From the NCBI GenBank assembly GCA_024516035.1, contig CM044957.1, positions 18,373,224 through 18,437,223 on the forward strand: a stretch of DNA of 64,000 nt, given 5' to 3'. The notes under the pieces are model-generated. The model did not search any database, was not told where the DNA came from, and saw only the letters and a program-made list of their open reading frames with translations. Position numbers and translations under genes: made by a program. Source of the DNA: Bactericera cockerelli. Its lineage: Eukaryota; Arthropoda; Insecta; Hemiptera; Triozidae. Shown piece after piece: positions 20,719-30,988 of the stretch; position 1 is the first letter of the stretch, and each line of letters starts with the position of its first letter.

Positions 20719-22064
20719 AAACACACACACAAATTACACTTTTGAAATCAGGAGTGTCTAATTCATCCAGAAATGTTATCAGTTCAATTTCGAAAAATTG
20801 ATTATGAATTATAAATCCAAATTATAGCACTCTATAAATCCAAATCCAGAATATCCCTCCCGTTTATTTTTTCTTTCCATAAAATGAAGTTTACTTTTCT
20901 GATTATTCCTCAGGTATGCAAGACGCAAACTACATTCTATCTAACTGCTTTGAAATTTCTTTGTATGTGAGCTGTTGCAAGTATGTCCCACCTTCTGAAC
21001 TTCCCAAGTACTGGGCCGCGAACTTGGAATCCATGCTCAGTTTTATAGAAAACATTCACCAAGGCATCTATGGCATCGTAATGGACAGAGAAAATAATCC
21101 TCTTGCAGGAGCTGTTATCAAAGTTGAAGGAATTAACAAAGAGATTAAAGGTACTAAGACCGGGGAGTATTGGAGACTCTTGGTTCCAGGTTTCTACAAT
21201 GTGACAGTGAGTGCCCCTGCATGTGAGGAGGAGACAAAAAGGGTAAATTTGACTGAAACTAATCGGTATGTTCGTGTAGATTTCTTTCTGTTTCGACTTG
21301 GTGTCACCGGTAGAGTCACTAATGAGGAGGGTAATCCTGTGAAAGGAGCTGTTATCAATGTGCTACAAGAAGGAAAGGGAAAAGGTATAGTAGTGACGAG
21401 TACGGGAGAGTATGGGAAGTGTCTGAGCGATATTTACTATGACGTGAGTGCAAGTGCCTTCGGATACATAACTCAGACAAAAAAAGTAATTTTGGAATTG
21501 GATACACCTTATCAGCAACTTGATTTCGTCTTGAGACATGAAGGTGTTTACGGTAGAGTAATAGATGAGAAAGGCAATCCCGTGTTGGAAGCCGTCATTA
21601 CAATGTATAAAGATCACAGAATATTAGGCAGAAATAAATACATTAGGATGAATGAAAATGGAGAATTCTGGATAAAACTACGTCCGGGTAACTTAGTGCA
21701 TGTGACAGCCTGTGCCCCCGGATACTCATGTGATTCAAAAACAGTGCAGTTGAGTAAGAACAAAACCCATGAAGAACTTCTCTTTCAAATGAAACTCCAA
21801 ACCCATATGGGTGTACATGGTGAAGTAAAGAATGAGGAAGGTATTCCTGTGACGAACGCTGTTATCACAGTAAGAGGAGAAAAGATTCCATCATTTCAGG
21901 TGAATGTAAGAGGTAACTACAAGAGGCAGCTGAATTTGGGAATTTATTTACTAAAAGCAAGTGCCCCTGGTTACCTTCCAGGTTTTAAAGTCGTGAATTT
22001 GAACAAGAAACAGTACTTTGAACAAGATTTTGTTCTTAAACAATGTTCTTACACAGATATATAA
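18300..22064 (+). CDS. Secreted M14 (N/E/D-type) pseudo-carboxypeptidase with four TTL domains
   Basis: Four exons join in frame: 18300-18680, 19013-19239, 20075-20358 and 20914-22064 (introns 332, 835 and 555 bases, all GT-AG), giving 680 residues. The ATG at 18300 starts a signal peptide (MVWRFLMVLLLAFFFCNKISG). The peptidase fold spans about 40-345, with landmarks NPD (160-162), CEPET (205-209), GGMQDANY (297-304) and NCFEI (308-312). The first zinc His is kept (H117), but HxxE is HGDD (Asp120), the distal zinc His is Gln228, NR of DLNRNFP is Asp190-Gln191, the usual Tyr before GGMQD is Arg293, and the general-base Glu is Tyr315. R181 aligns with the substrate Arg and is kept. Catalysis is therefore unlikely. 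Residues 347-673 are four TTL domains. There is no membrane or GPI signal at the C-terminus. The frame has no stops and the splice joins are clean, so a pseudogene is unlikely. The biological role is unknown; binding rather than cleavage is inferred. Confidence 0.9.
19285..19430 (+). repeat. Dispersed repeat R, copy 2 (intron 2)
   Basis: GTGAGAAGTTGTTCCAGATG, ACATGAATATCAAAACATAC and GAATATCCAT align with 2605-2770. It lies just inside the donor of intron 2 of the pseudo-carboxypeptidase gene. Confidence 0.7.
19669..19902 (+). repeat. Dispersed repeat D, copy 2, with a 38-bp tandem triplication
   Basis: Same core as 5728-5893. Its 3' part is repeated about three times in tandem at 19790-19902, with unit GCTGGTCTCCTCCCTG, TTTATAGTCCC, CAGCCAGACT. 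It lies in intron 2. A similar partial tandem is seen at 48716-48793. Confidence 0.8.
20639..20736 (+). repeat. (AC)n microsatellite in intron 3
   Basis: A CA dinucleotide tract with occasional T. The short open frame reading HTHTH repeats over it is an artefact. Confidence 0.95.
20914..22064 (+). CDS. Exon 4 of the pseudo-carboxypeptidase: end of the M14 domain plus four TTL repeats
   Basis: This 1151-base exon completes the Gly298 codon (G+GT) and carries the last 50 residues of the peptidase domain, then four tandem transthyretin-like (carboxypeptidase regulatory) domains at about 347-426, 427-507, 508-596 and 597-673. Each opens with G-[IV]-x-G-x-V plus an acidic turn and a [NI]P[LV] step (GNPVKGAVINV, GNPVLEAVITM, GIPVTNAVITV), and most carry a [AS]APG[YF]-like strand (SAPACEE, SAFGY, CAPGY, SAPGY). 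Ordinary M14 N/E enzymes have one such domain per peptidase domain. All four lie without introns in one exon, and the DNA of repeats 1 and 2 still shares GGAGCTGTTATCAA. This points to tandem duplication within the exon. Confidence 0.9.
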
Positions 22065-22264
22065 AGCCAAAACACTAATATCGTTTTTTGTACAATAGAA
22101 TTTGGACGAAGACAAAATAATTTTATAACATCAAATTTATGGGAAGACCGTTCAGAGAGACTTTCTACCAATATGTCTGATTAGGGACAGTCTTACCTCA
22201 TCTTTATTTTAATCTTAGTTTATATTTTAGCCTCAGTGATATTTTTCATGTTACAATAATAAGA

Positions 22265-22412
22265 TTTAAAACCCGACCTCAGTAGCTTGATCGATAAGGG
22301 GACGGACTTCTAACATGGAGGTCGGTGGTTCAACTACACAACTTCTCAAAAGCGAGTTTGAGTAGTTGTGATATTACGAAAGTGATGAACACAATATGAT
22401 AACTTTAAAAAA
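22265..22412 (+). mobile_element. tRNA-derived SINE, family A
   Basis: CCCGACCTCAGTAGCTTGAT, CGATAAGGGGACGGACTTC, GGAGGTCGGTGGTTCAA (decayed B-box), then the tail GCGAGTTTGAGTAGTTGTGA and ACGAAAGTGATGAACACAA. It matches 50285-50445 and, inverted, 53735-53866. The stretch 22065-22264 after the gene stop is AT-rich 3' flank; no AATAAA was seen there. Confidence 0.8.
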
Positions 22413-22925
22413 ATAATAATAATAATTTTATATCTAGAGGCATCTTTACCAAAGTTTTAACACTATCCTTTAACAATAACCAACTTAAAATAAGAACGGA
22501 TCAGCCTATCCTTACAAGCCAGGTTAGCTTTTAGTATCCTGAGGGTTTAATGGCTTGAAAAGAAAAAGTCAAAGACCTCACGATGGTTAATCGCATATAG
22601 AAATATGTGGTTCTGGACGAGCCATCTATGAAATAAAGTTGGCTGGAGACCATCCTTCCCCCTACATCTGTAGCCAAGTTGGATACAACAACAACAATGA
22701 CCAACTGTGTGATTGATTATTATTTGTATCTTGAAGACCAAGTATAATAATTTTACTGTCCAAGATATTATAAAAGCAAAAGAAATACCTGGGCCACACA
22801 CACGTCCTACTTTTTTATGTGTTAAAATTATGTTGCATTGTATCCAAAATATCTTAGATAAGCTAGTCCTATTTTAAGTCTCCGTATTTCGTCAGATGAG
22901 AAAGAAAGTTAAAATATCAAGTTTA
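22413..22925. other. Unassigned, possible LINE/SINE tail fragment
   Basis: The stretch AGTTGGCTGGAGACCATCC, then TGTAGCCAAGTTGGATACAA, runs into an ACAACAACAACAA repeat at 22684-22696. Such ends occur on some insect retroelements, but no ORF supports this. Confidence 0.3.
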
Positions 22926-23070
22926 TTACTTTTTACTTTCCTTATCTAATAAAAAAGGAAAGTAATGGAATCACTCAAAATTTTCGATGGTCAGTTTTTA
23001 TTTCCATGACACGTTTTAGGGTCCCCAGAGCCTATATTCAAAGGTTCAGCCATTAGTCTGTTTGTGATTT
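22926..23070. repeat. Truncated relative of the 633-bp hairpin-ended repeat
   Basis: Begins with CTTTCCTTATCTAATAAAAA and AGGAAAGTAATGGAATCAC, like 15019-15110, and keeps the CAGCCATTAGTCTGT block. The rest is lost. Confidence 0.6.
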
Positions 23071-24664
23071 GTGTGTATAAAAGTAGTGACCTAATAAAAC
23101 AAAGATACCACACAAATGCATAATACCTACATTGTATACATTGTTTCAACCAAATTTGTGCAGCTGAGCAATTATTGTTCACGAAGCAGTTTCGTCGTCT
23201 GCTCTGCGTTGCATTTGTGTCAGCAATATGTTTCGTGTCTGAATCTGAACTCTTTCTTTTAATTGAATGAAGGGAAACTCTATAATTTTTCCGCTGGGCA
23301 AAAATCCATAGTAATAATAATCCTGAGATGGCCCTGAGCCAAATTGTTATTAAGTTTATAGTTCTGCTGATTGAATTAACGTTTCTTAAATATCTTGTCT
23401 GCCCTGGATTACTCTATCTTATTTATAACCCTTACAGCAGTTACAAGTTTGAAGACAAAATATTGACGACGAGACTTGTACAGCACATTATTTTGTAGGT
23501 TAGAACGGTCATTTATAGAAAATTAAAGTTGAAGTATATACCATTGAGACTTACATGAGTTTCATACCATCACCGTACGAAATTTAATGGTATACCTAAC
23601 TGGTGGGAAATATTTTATAATGTTGCGTTTTCTTTCCACTGAATTGGTAAACATTTTACGATACATTCCTACTTTTGGTATAATAATCCAAACCTTTATA
23701 CCCATTTTCCATTTCTGATATATGCTTGTTTTGTGGTGTATTCCTCTGTCTTGTGGTGTACCCACATCATTAGGTATATTTTCAACTTGAGATATTATAT
23801 TCATAACTTGTGTTATATGTATAATTGCCTACCTTGTGGTAGGTATCTCTATATCCCTACCTTGATATCATCATATACCTTGTAGTGCATCCCCACCCCA
23901 ATAGCGCTGGCGTTGAGCTGAATTTGAATAGACAGCTAATACTGACTGGCGGCGGGGTACAAAATCACTGGATGTGAAATTAGCCTGCTCGGTACGTGTC
24001 TCGTCTGTAAATATGATTCCCATTCTGCACGGCGAATGTATCTGGGAATTAATTCCCAATTCCGCACACATCCGATGTCATTCCCCTTCCTCTTCATCAT
24101 CCTTTTCCAAAAGTTTTCATCACTAATTTATGTTTTCAATCGATTCTATTTTTCCTATCAAAAATGTCGTCTTTTCCATTTATCAGAGGTGACTTTTAAA
24201 TTTAAAAAAATAAAAATAATGGCCTACTTTGAGACTCATGGATTTGTGATGAATAGATTGATTAACTTGCTTAAGAATGGGAACCTAAAAGATTGTCGTT
24301 AGACGTTATTCAACAACTCACGAGCCAATTTATGGCGCGGTGCTCTTTTCCATATTCATACCATTTTATTTTGCTTGCAAACATTTGCTTCAGCTTACAA
24401 ACAAGTGCTTCATGTAAGTATACGTTAGATGAGCTATTAATAAAAGGAAGAGATCATCAGATTTATGAATATCCATGTATTATTTACTCCCCAAATAGCA
24501 AGGGGTTTTTGCTTTTGCTTTTGCTTTCAAGGAAGTATAAACAATATAAACGAAGGAAAAGGTGAAAGAAAAAGCAATTGCTCTTTTTCGTATTCATAAC
24601 TATTGCTTTTTTTCTCCCAAGCAATTGCTTTTGCTCACAAGAAATTATTACTCCCATGTTAGCT
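23071..24664. other. No gene recognised
   Basis: AT-rich. A GC-richer stretch at 23880-24070 is open on the minus strand (66 codons) but matches nothing known to me. Short GAAAAGCAATTGC-like phrases recur at 24490-24620. Confidence 0.55.
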
Positions 24665-24757
24665 CGAGACAGCTGTCCACTTGTCCAGGTATGTTCTGAT
24701 ATTCATATGTATACATCTAATACAACTTCTCACTTTTTTGTTTATACAGATGTTCAA
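24665..24757 (-). repeat. Dispersed repeat R, copy 3 (partial)
   Basis: The complement of CCAGGTATGTTCTGATATTC, ATACATCTAATACAACTTC and TCACTTTTT aligns with 2620-2700. Confidence 0.65.
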
Positions 24758-25124
24758 GTCAGAGTAGCAATTAATAAGGGGGAAAGGTCAGCTTTATGTA
24801 TATCCATGTACCATATACTTCCAAAGAAGGAAAAGCAATTGCCCTCAAAACTTTATGAATACCGACTGAGGCATTGCCTAAAAATTTCGCATGGAACAGC
24901 TTTTGCTTTTTTATGAATACGCCCTAATGTTTGATTATCCTATGTAAACTAAAAACCAACTTTTGTCAAATGGCAATTCATCCTATTTGGAATAATAATA
25001 ATAATATTATAGCTTATAACAAAATTATGGAATATCCAAAAGGCAGGTATCAGGTTATGGGTACCTATTGTAACGGTATATATGTGAAATATAATTCAAC
25101 AATTCTTTTAAAACTAGCTAAAAC

Positions 25125-25285
25125 CCAGCACTTTGTCGCCGTTAGTGTTTATATCCGTGGCTGGCGACCTATTTGGAATTCTTAAAAATCCTTTCTTAAG
25201 CACCTAAATACCAAAAGGAGACTCTGTGCCAAATTGGGAGTCATTTGGTTCAGCCATATCGGAGTTCTGTCTATTATGAATACAT
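25125..25285 (-). repeat. Dispersed repeat K, copy 1
   Basis: On the minus strand: ACTCCGATATGGCTGAACCA, AATGACTCCCAATTTGGC, ATTCCAAATAGGTCGCCAGC. The same order of blocks is on the plus strand at 50535-50645. Flanks 24758-25124 and 25286-26359 are AT-rich with nothing recognised. Confidence 0.6.
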
Positions 25286-26359
25286 AAATTAATGGGAATG
25301 GATTTTAAGTAATTATTAGTATAGTACGTCTAATCAAAGTTTCTTTTTGCTGAGTATTTTACTATCTCTAATAATCATTGTCTAATTTTATTGCTAAGGT
25401 GTCTCATTTGTTTATCAATATTTTACGTAATTATATAGAATAAATAAATAGTTGCTTTAATAAACCTGTTGGTACAGTGGGTTTCATTTATCTATTTATT
25501 TATTATGTATTAACTTTTGTGACAGAAGCCGCGTACAGAATTTGTTATGTTCGTGTTTAGTTAACAGATTTTTCGCATGAAAAAGAGATTGAAAAGGCAT
25601 TTGAAATAAAGCTATCAAAAACTTTTACTATTTATAGAATTTAGTAGAAAAATTTCACAGAAGAAGTAAATCCTGGTTTTTCCTCGTTTTCCGAATGTCT
25701 TTCGAACGCTGAAATTCTTTTTTCAATTATACTGTCAATAAACTAGATTTATGAACTTCCGGAAGTGTATCTTCCTCTTTCTTATAACTGACTTTTTGTC
25801 CGAGATATTTGTGTCATTGCAAAAAGGAAACTTATTTCTCGTCGAGGACGGAAAACTTTTTAACTTTATATTGCCAAAGTTGGTGCCTGCTCAGTACTTG
25901 GCTATTGATCCTATGATCCTATTAGTTATAGGTATTGAACAAGTACAAAGAAATTAGTTCAGAGGTGAAAGGTACGGTTTTGTGGTCTATGCTATTATGT
26001 ATAGGACTTCCAGCACTAGATTTGTCGAAGTATAATACTTATTGACACAACGGTATGGTTTAGCATTTCTCTAGTTAGGTCAGGCAGTCATTTACTTAGT
26101 GGGACTCTGGCAGTACATGCCTGAGTGTCATTTTTTTGGCACGAGCCTAAAAAAAACTAAAATAATAATCATAAAAAATAATATTACATTTTACAATACA
26201 ATTGGGACTTGAATCCCCTTATTTTTCGAATTACAATTCTTAGTCTTTCACCTCTTATCAAGATTGCTGATATATTTTCGTATTAAGGAGGGGCGGTAGC
26301 GCTCCGACCCGCCAAGTCAATTGAAATAGTTCGCGCGCTACCAAGAGTATACTATACGC

Positions 26360-26745
26360 GACAGCATAAGTAGCACATTTCGTGTAGTTGTAGGAGAAAA
26401 AGTACAAGTGATGGAGGAAATTGAACTACATATACAGATTGGGGCACGATAATAGACAAGCTTTTAAAAAAGAAACATCGAAATCGTTTGAGTTAAGTTG
26501 GTCAAAAACACACTGTAAAAAACGTCATTTTTTTTCAAAAAATTCTGCTTCTTCTTTGACGTTGACCGCTCTACAGCCAAAACTACTGGACCGATTTTCA
26601 TGAACGATGGCTCATTTTTTTTCTTCTGGGTGGTAGGTGTGCCTTTTTATGGTTTCATTATCCCAAAAGCTACCATTTGGCCGTTAATTAGGAAAAGGAT
26701 CATTTTCAGAGCTCAGAATAACATTGGAGTATAGATATTTAATCT
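26360..26745 (+). repeat. Dispersed repeat H, copy 1
   Basis: Shares TTGTAGGAGAAAAAGTACAA, GATTGGGGCACGATAA, GTTTGAGTTAAGTTGG, GTTGACCGCTCTACAGCC and GACCGATTTTCA with 29135-29535 along nearly 390 bases. The class is unknown; phrases of this kind occur in some insect DNA transposons. Confidence 0.8.
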
Positions 26746-26839
26746 AGTTTATTATGTATATATACCTATTCATTCACAAACCTTTCAATCCACATGTCCC
26801 GATGTGAAATTGTATAAAGGTATACTAACCCATAAATAG

Positions 26840-27118
26840 TCGCCGGTGCTGAGTGAGTTAGCGCGCTAAGCTTACCACGCATGGTGGCCTGTATTCGATC
26901 CCCAGCTGGGCAGGAATTTTTCTGCACTTTACTTGGGTGTTTGGGGTCCACTCATACCTCGTGAGGAAAAATGAGTAGTTACTGAATAAGTAACGACCAG
27001 TGACGGCATTACCAGAGTTAAAATAAATTAATGTAATAGAATTTGAAAAGTAAAGGAGGCTCTTAGTAATGCTGCACTACCCACAAAATTTGTGAAGAGG
27101 CCTTGTGCTTGACCACAA
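26840..27118 (+). mobile_element. SINE family B
   Basis: The head GCCGGTGCTGAGTGAGTTAG with B-box-like TATTCGATCCCCAGC is followed by TTGGGTGTTTGGGGTCCACT, GAGGAAAAATGAGTAGTTAC and the 3' end AGAGGCCTTGTGCTTGACCA. It is collinear with 3782-4082 in the opposite orientation. Confidence 0.85.
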
Positions 27119-27536
27119 ATAATTTCATACAGACATAGCTATAATAAACTTGTAATGCCCAAGGAGTGAAAAAGACAAGATTTTTTTTTCTTCTAAAATG
27201 TTGGTTAGGTATATTAGGTTCAAAAATGTAAAAAAAATCTCTAGTACCCAATGTTACATAATGTATGTGTAACATGAATGTCATAAATATTTGGGGACCT
27301 TTTTAAGTGGGAAATGTAGAAGTTTCATAGAAAACTTTGTAAAAGCCCCTACACTACCTAATACCTATTCCTAATTAGGAATGTTAGGTACATAGGAAGT
27401 GAAAGGCTTTTTCCTCCCTATCCAATTCTCTCTAGTAAATATTTCTTTCACTGGCCGCTAAAAATATTATTATACAAAGTAAAATAAATTGAAGCTTTTA
27501 TATGTTGCAAACACCACGGGAAAATGTCAACAGTCC
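27119..27536. other. No gene recognised
   Basis: AT-rich. A 73-codon minus-strand open frame at 27063-27284 overlaps the SINE end and is not a gene. Confidence 0.55.
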
Positions 27537-27962
27537 AGTTATCTCAGTGGTTAAGGCGGCACTGTGTAAAGCTGGAGATGCTAGAGGTCCGCGGGTTCGA
27601 GCTGAGACATGTGATTTTTTTTTTTAAACAAAATACTCTTTACTTTTTTTAGTTTTACATAATTTACATTAAATTTAGTGAGTTTATGAGGTACTATTAA
27701 CCTTTTTGCTGTGGGTTGTGTTGTACCTCATTTATAATATAAAATAAAAAATTAACAGTTAAAAAAAATAGATTTATACATTTATTACTCAACACAATAA
27801 GCTTCGTTCTCAGTATTCTTTCACAGAAATTAATTGTAAAAATACATACCTAGTTATCCTCCCATTTGGGATTTTTACCTCATAATAATACATCTTGGGC
27901 ATACTGCTGGAATAATGGGTCTTAAAAGTCCTTATTATTATATCTGACATAAATTAAGGAAA
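27537..27962 (+). mobile_element. SINE family C, head and tail separated by about 235 bases
   Basis: Head 27537-27612: GTTATCTCAGTGGTTAAGGC and the B-box GGGTTCGAGCTGAGACATG. Tail 27845-27962: AGTTATCCTCCCATTTGGGA, TGGGCATACTGCTGGAATAA. In the copy at 40070-40262 these parts are adjacent. The intervening 27613-27844 is AT-rich and starts with a T run, so an insertion in the SINE is likely. Confidence 0.65.
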
Positions 27963-27964
27963 TA

Positions 27965-28882
27965 CGAGGTTTGGCTATTAAGTTCGTAGACGCGAGCCGC
28001 CACGCAAAAGCTGTGCACGGTAGGAAGATATGATGAACATGTTTAGATAGCTTCAAGTCTTGTGTTTTGATTGATAGCTGTCACATGCCTGTACTGTAAT
28101 TAGTTCTGTTGTGACAGTCCGACGCGCAAGACACGTTTTTTAATTTTGCCGGAATTATGATTGATACAAACGTTGAGCAACGAGTGATTTTTGAATTTTA
28201 CGTAAAACATGCTGGTGAAACATTTTCTTTGTTAAAGACAGTGTACCAGGAGTCATGTTTGAAAAGATCAACGCTTTATAAGTGGTTTAAACGGTTTCAA
28301 GATGGTCAGGAAGATGTTGAGGACGATCCAGGTCCTGGTCGCCCCCAAAGCTCAAAAACTGACGAAAACATTGAAAAAATTGGTGTTATGATTCGTTCTG
28401 ACCGTAGATTAACTCTTAGACTAATGGCTGATTCACTTAAAATTCATAAAGAATGTGTGAGACAAGTTTTGCACGAAAATTTCAACATGACAAAAGTTTG
28501 CGCAAAAATGGTGCCATGCGTCAGCCCACAGTGCCTTCTCCGTGAAGACGTTCCTGGCCAAGTACAACATCCCAGTGTTGGAACACCCTCCTTACTTACC
28601 CGACCTGGCCTCGTGCGACTTTTACTTATTCCCAAAAATCAAATCTGCCCTGAAAGGTACCAGATTTGACAGCGTAGATGCCGTTAAGAAAAAACCGGCA
28701 AAAGTCTTGAAAGGCCTCACACAAAATGACCTCTACCACTGTATCGATCAATGGAAAATTTGCTTAGAACGTTGTAGGGATAGAGGAGGGGAGTACATTG
28801 AAGGGGATAACTACTAAAGTTAGGTAAGTTAAACACACATCGTTTTATGGGAAGAGTCTACGAACTTAATAGCCAAACCTCG
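27965..28882 (+). mobile_element. Internally deleted mariner element
   Basis: The ends CGAGGTTTGGCTATTAAG and TTCGTAGAC (27965-27991) are matched by the exact complement ending at 28882. TA duplications lie at 27963-27964 and 28883-28884. At 918 bases it is shorter than the usual 1.3 kb of mariners. The transposase is broken by an internal deletion (see next entry), so the copy is non-autonomous, though its ends look intact. Confidence 0.95.
28157..28817 (+). pseudogene. Mariner transposase with internal deletion and frameshift
   Basis: The N-terminal half (28157 to about 28512) keeps the paired helix-turn-helix DNA-binding region: RVIFEFYVKHAGETFSLL, STLYKWFKRFQDGQEDVEDD and GRPQSSKTDENI (usual linker), ending at KVCAKMVP. 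The frame then shifts into AHSAFSVKTFLAKYN, LPDLASCDFYLFPK and ERCRDRGGEYIEGDNY, the usual C-terminus. The central part, normally holding the first two catalytic Asp, is deleted; only the third-Asp region (CDF) remains. The two halves are in different frames, and the deletion point lies near 28512-28521. No active enzyme is possible. Confidence 0.95.
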
Positions 28883-28884
28883 TA

Positions 28885-29134
28885 TGTTCAGGGTGTACCC
28901 ACTATTTGAACCAGTTGAGGGGCCCATCTGGATAAAATGAATGGCACCACACAGCATCCTTGTAAAAATCTGTGACACAGTGCCAATTTATGAAACGGGA
29001 TTAATTTTAGAATAACCCGGACTATCTCTCTAATCGTTCTTCGACTTGAGGGAGGGTCTCGCTTGTTATTTTACCTTCTTTTAAACATAATTAACCGAAC
29101 ACAGTGAGAACGAACTCACTAAGTGAGGTTATAC
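28885..29134. other. No gene recognised
   Basis: Contains TTCAGGGTGTACCC at 28887-28900, possibly one end of a decayed CAGGGTG element, but no opposite end was found. Confidence 0.35.
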
Positions 29135-29535
29135 GCCAGAGCAAAATTAGCACAATTTTTGTAGTTGTAGGAAAAAAAGTACAAGTGATGAAGGAACTCG
29201 GACTATAAATAAATATAGATTGGGGCACGATAAAGACAAGCTTTGAAAAAAGAACCATCAAAATCGTTTGAGTTAAGTTGGAGAAAACCAAACTTTAAAA
29301 ACGTCATTTTTTTTTATCATTTTCTGATTCTTCTTTCACGTTGACCGCTCTACAGCCAAAACTACTTGACCGATTTTCACAAACGATGGCAAATTTTTTT
29401 CTCGCGAGTGGTAGGTGTGCTCTTTTATTGTTCTATTATCCTAAAAGGGACATTTGGCCCTTAATTGGGAAAAGGATCATTTTCAGAGCTCAGAAAAAAG
29501 TTGGTGTATAGATATTCAGTATATAGTATATTATC
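29135..29535 (+). repeat. Dispersed repeat H, copy 2
   Basis: Collinear with 26360-26745. It differs by small indels and has a full-length match from TTGTAGTTGTAGG to GTATAGATATTCA. Confidence 0.8.
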
Positions 29536-29775
29536 ACTCTCCCAGATGAGTCAAAAGTCGCATATCTACTTTTTAGGTGAAAGAATAATTTGGAGAAGGA
29601 TACTGTGCTTAGGTATGAATATCAAACTAAAATCTTTATCTCCACATTCAAACTGTTTCATTTATCAACACTTGTTCCTTTAAAGTCATTATTTCATATG
29701 TTAAATAGTTTTATATTGAAACAACATGTATCATTCACCCCACACCTATACAGGGCCACTACAAAAAGTTATAAG

Positions 29776-30767
29776 ATCCCCCAAAAAATATCACTTCGTG
29801 ACATAAAAAAGTCCCGCCAAGTCGTTCCCACAAAAATATTTCAGTTCCCAAATTCATCCCTCCCTCCCTTCCCACAAAAATATATTAGTTATTTGTGACC
29901 TCCCCCAAAAAAATATTGAAATCAATTTATGGCCCCGCCTTTTATTCATTCACCTAAGTGCAACAGTATACTTATTAATAGCCTCCCCTCTCTCTTTCTT
30001 CTAATGTCCTCTTTCTTTTGTTCCTTATTGCATGTTGGAATGTTTCCTTTACAAACTCAGAACTTAAGTCTTATTTCCTTGCTCCTTTCACCGACTTGGG
30101 CTCTTGGCGGAGTACCACCAAGCAGGTCTGTTCTTAGCCAAAGGAACTGATGTCTTGGTTTTTTTCTAAGATTATATATAAATGTAGACATATGTAAACA
30201 TGTGTTCCTTGGAAATGAGCCGGAATCGTGACTTGTTCTGATGGTCCAATTCTCGTTGGTGGCAGATATTTTGCGACTTAGATACAGATAATGCATCCTT
30301 GGGTCGCGGTCGGCTAGACTTCTCATTTCCTGTTCTCCATAAGAACCATTATGTTAAATTATCTCTTTTTAATTCTTTCAAAATAGCACTGTCTATTAGA
30401 TTAAAAAAAAAATTATTCCCAGTTAGTGGTACTCCGCCAAGAGCCCAAGTCGGTGAAAGGAGCAAGGAAATAAGACTTAAGTTCTGAGTTTGTAAAGGAA
30501 ACATTCCAACATGCAATAAGGAACAAAAGAAAGAGGACATTAGAAGAAAGAGAGAGGGGAGGCTATTAATAAGTATACTGTTGCACTTAGGTGAATGAAT
30601 AAAAGGCGGGGCCATAAATTGATTTCAATATTTTTTTGGGGGAGGTCACAAATAACTAATATATTTTTGTGGGAAGGGAGGGAGGGATGAATTTGGGAAC
30701 TGAAATATTTTTGGGGAACGACTTGGCGGGACTTTTTTATGTCACGAAGTGATATTTTTTGGGGGAT
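29776..30767. mobile_element. Foldback element with near-identical 342-base arms
   Basis: 29776-30118 and 30426-30767 are inverted copies with only a few single-base or indel differences. The spacer (30119-30425) is about 307 bases and non-coding. Both arms carry the same 60-odd codon open frame in mirror orientation, with no similarity to known proteins. Target duplication is uncertain (TTATAA before, TAATAATA after). High arm identity suggests recent activity or gene conversion between arms. Confidence 0.85.
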
Positions 30768-30988
30768 AATAATATACATGAAGGGAAAGTTTTTAATCAG
30801 TTTCAATCAGTTCCAACCAGCGTCTCGCGGTACGCACGTCAGTGCGTACCTGCGATCAAAAAAATCAAAAATTAAATTAAATATTTCTTTTTAAATATTT
30901 TTTATTATTTTATTTTGTTTTATTTTAATGTGCAATTACAAGTAATTTATGGCTTTTATCAGTTGGTGAGTCCTAGTTTATTATTTTG

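Noticed and set aside
20573..20761. Open frame over the CA microsatellite
   Set aside because: Low-complexity HTHT repeat inside intron 3.
29929..30615. Mirror-image open frames in the foldback arms
   Set aside because: They arise because the two arms are inverted copies. There is no similarity to known proteins.
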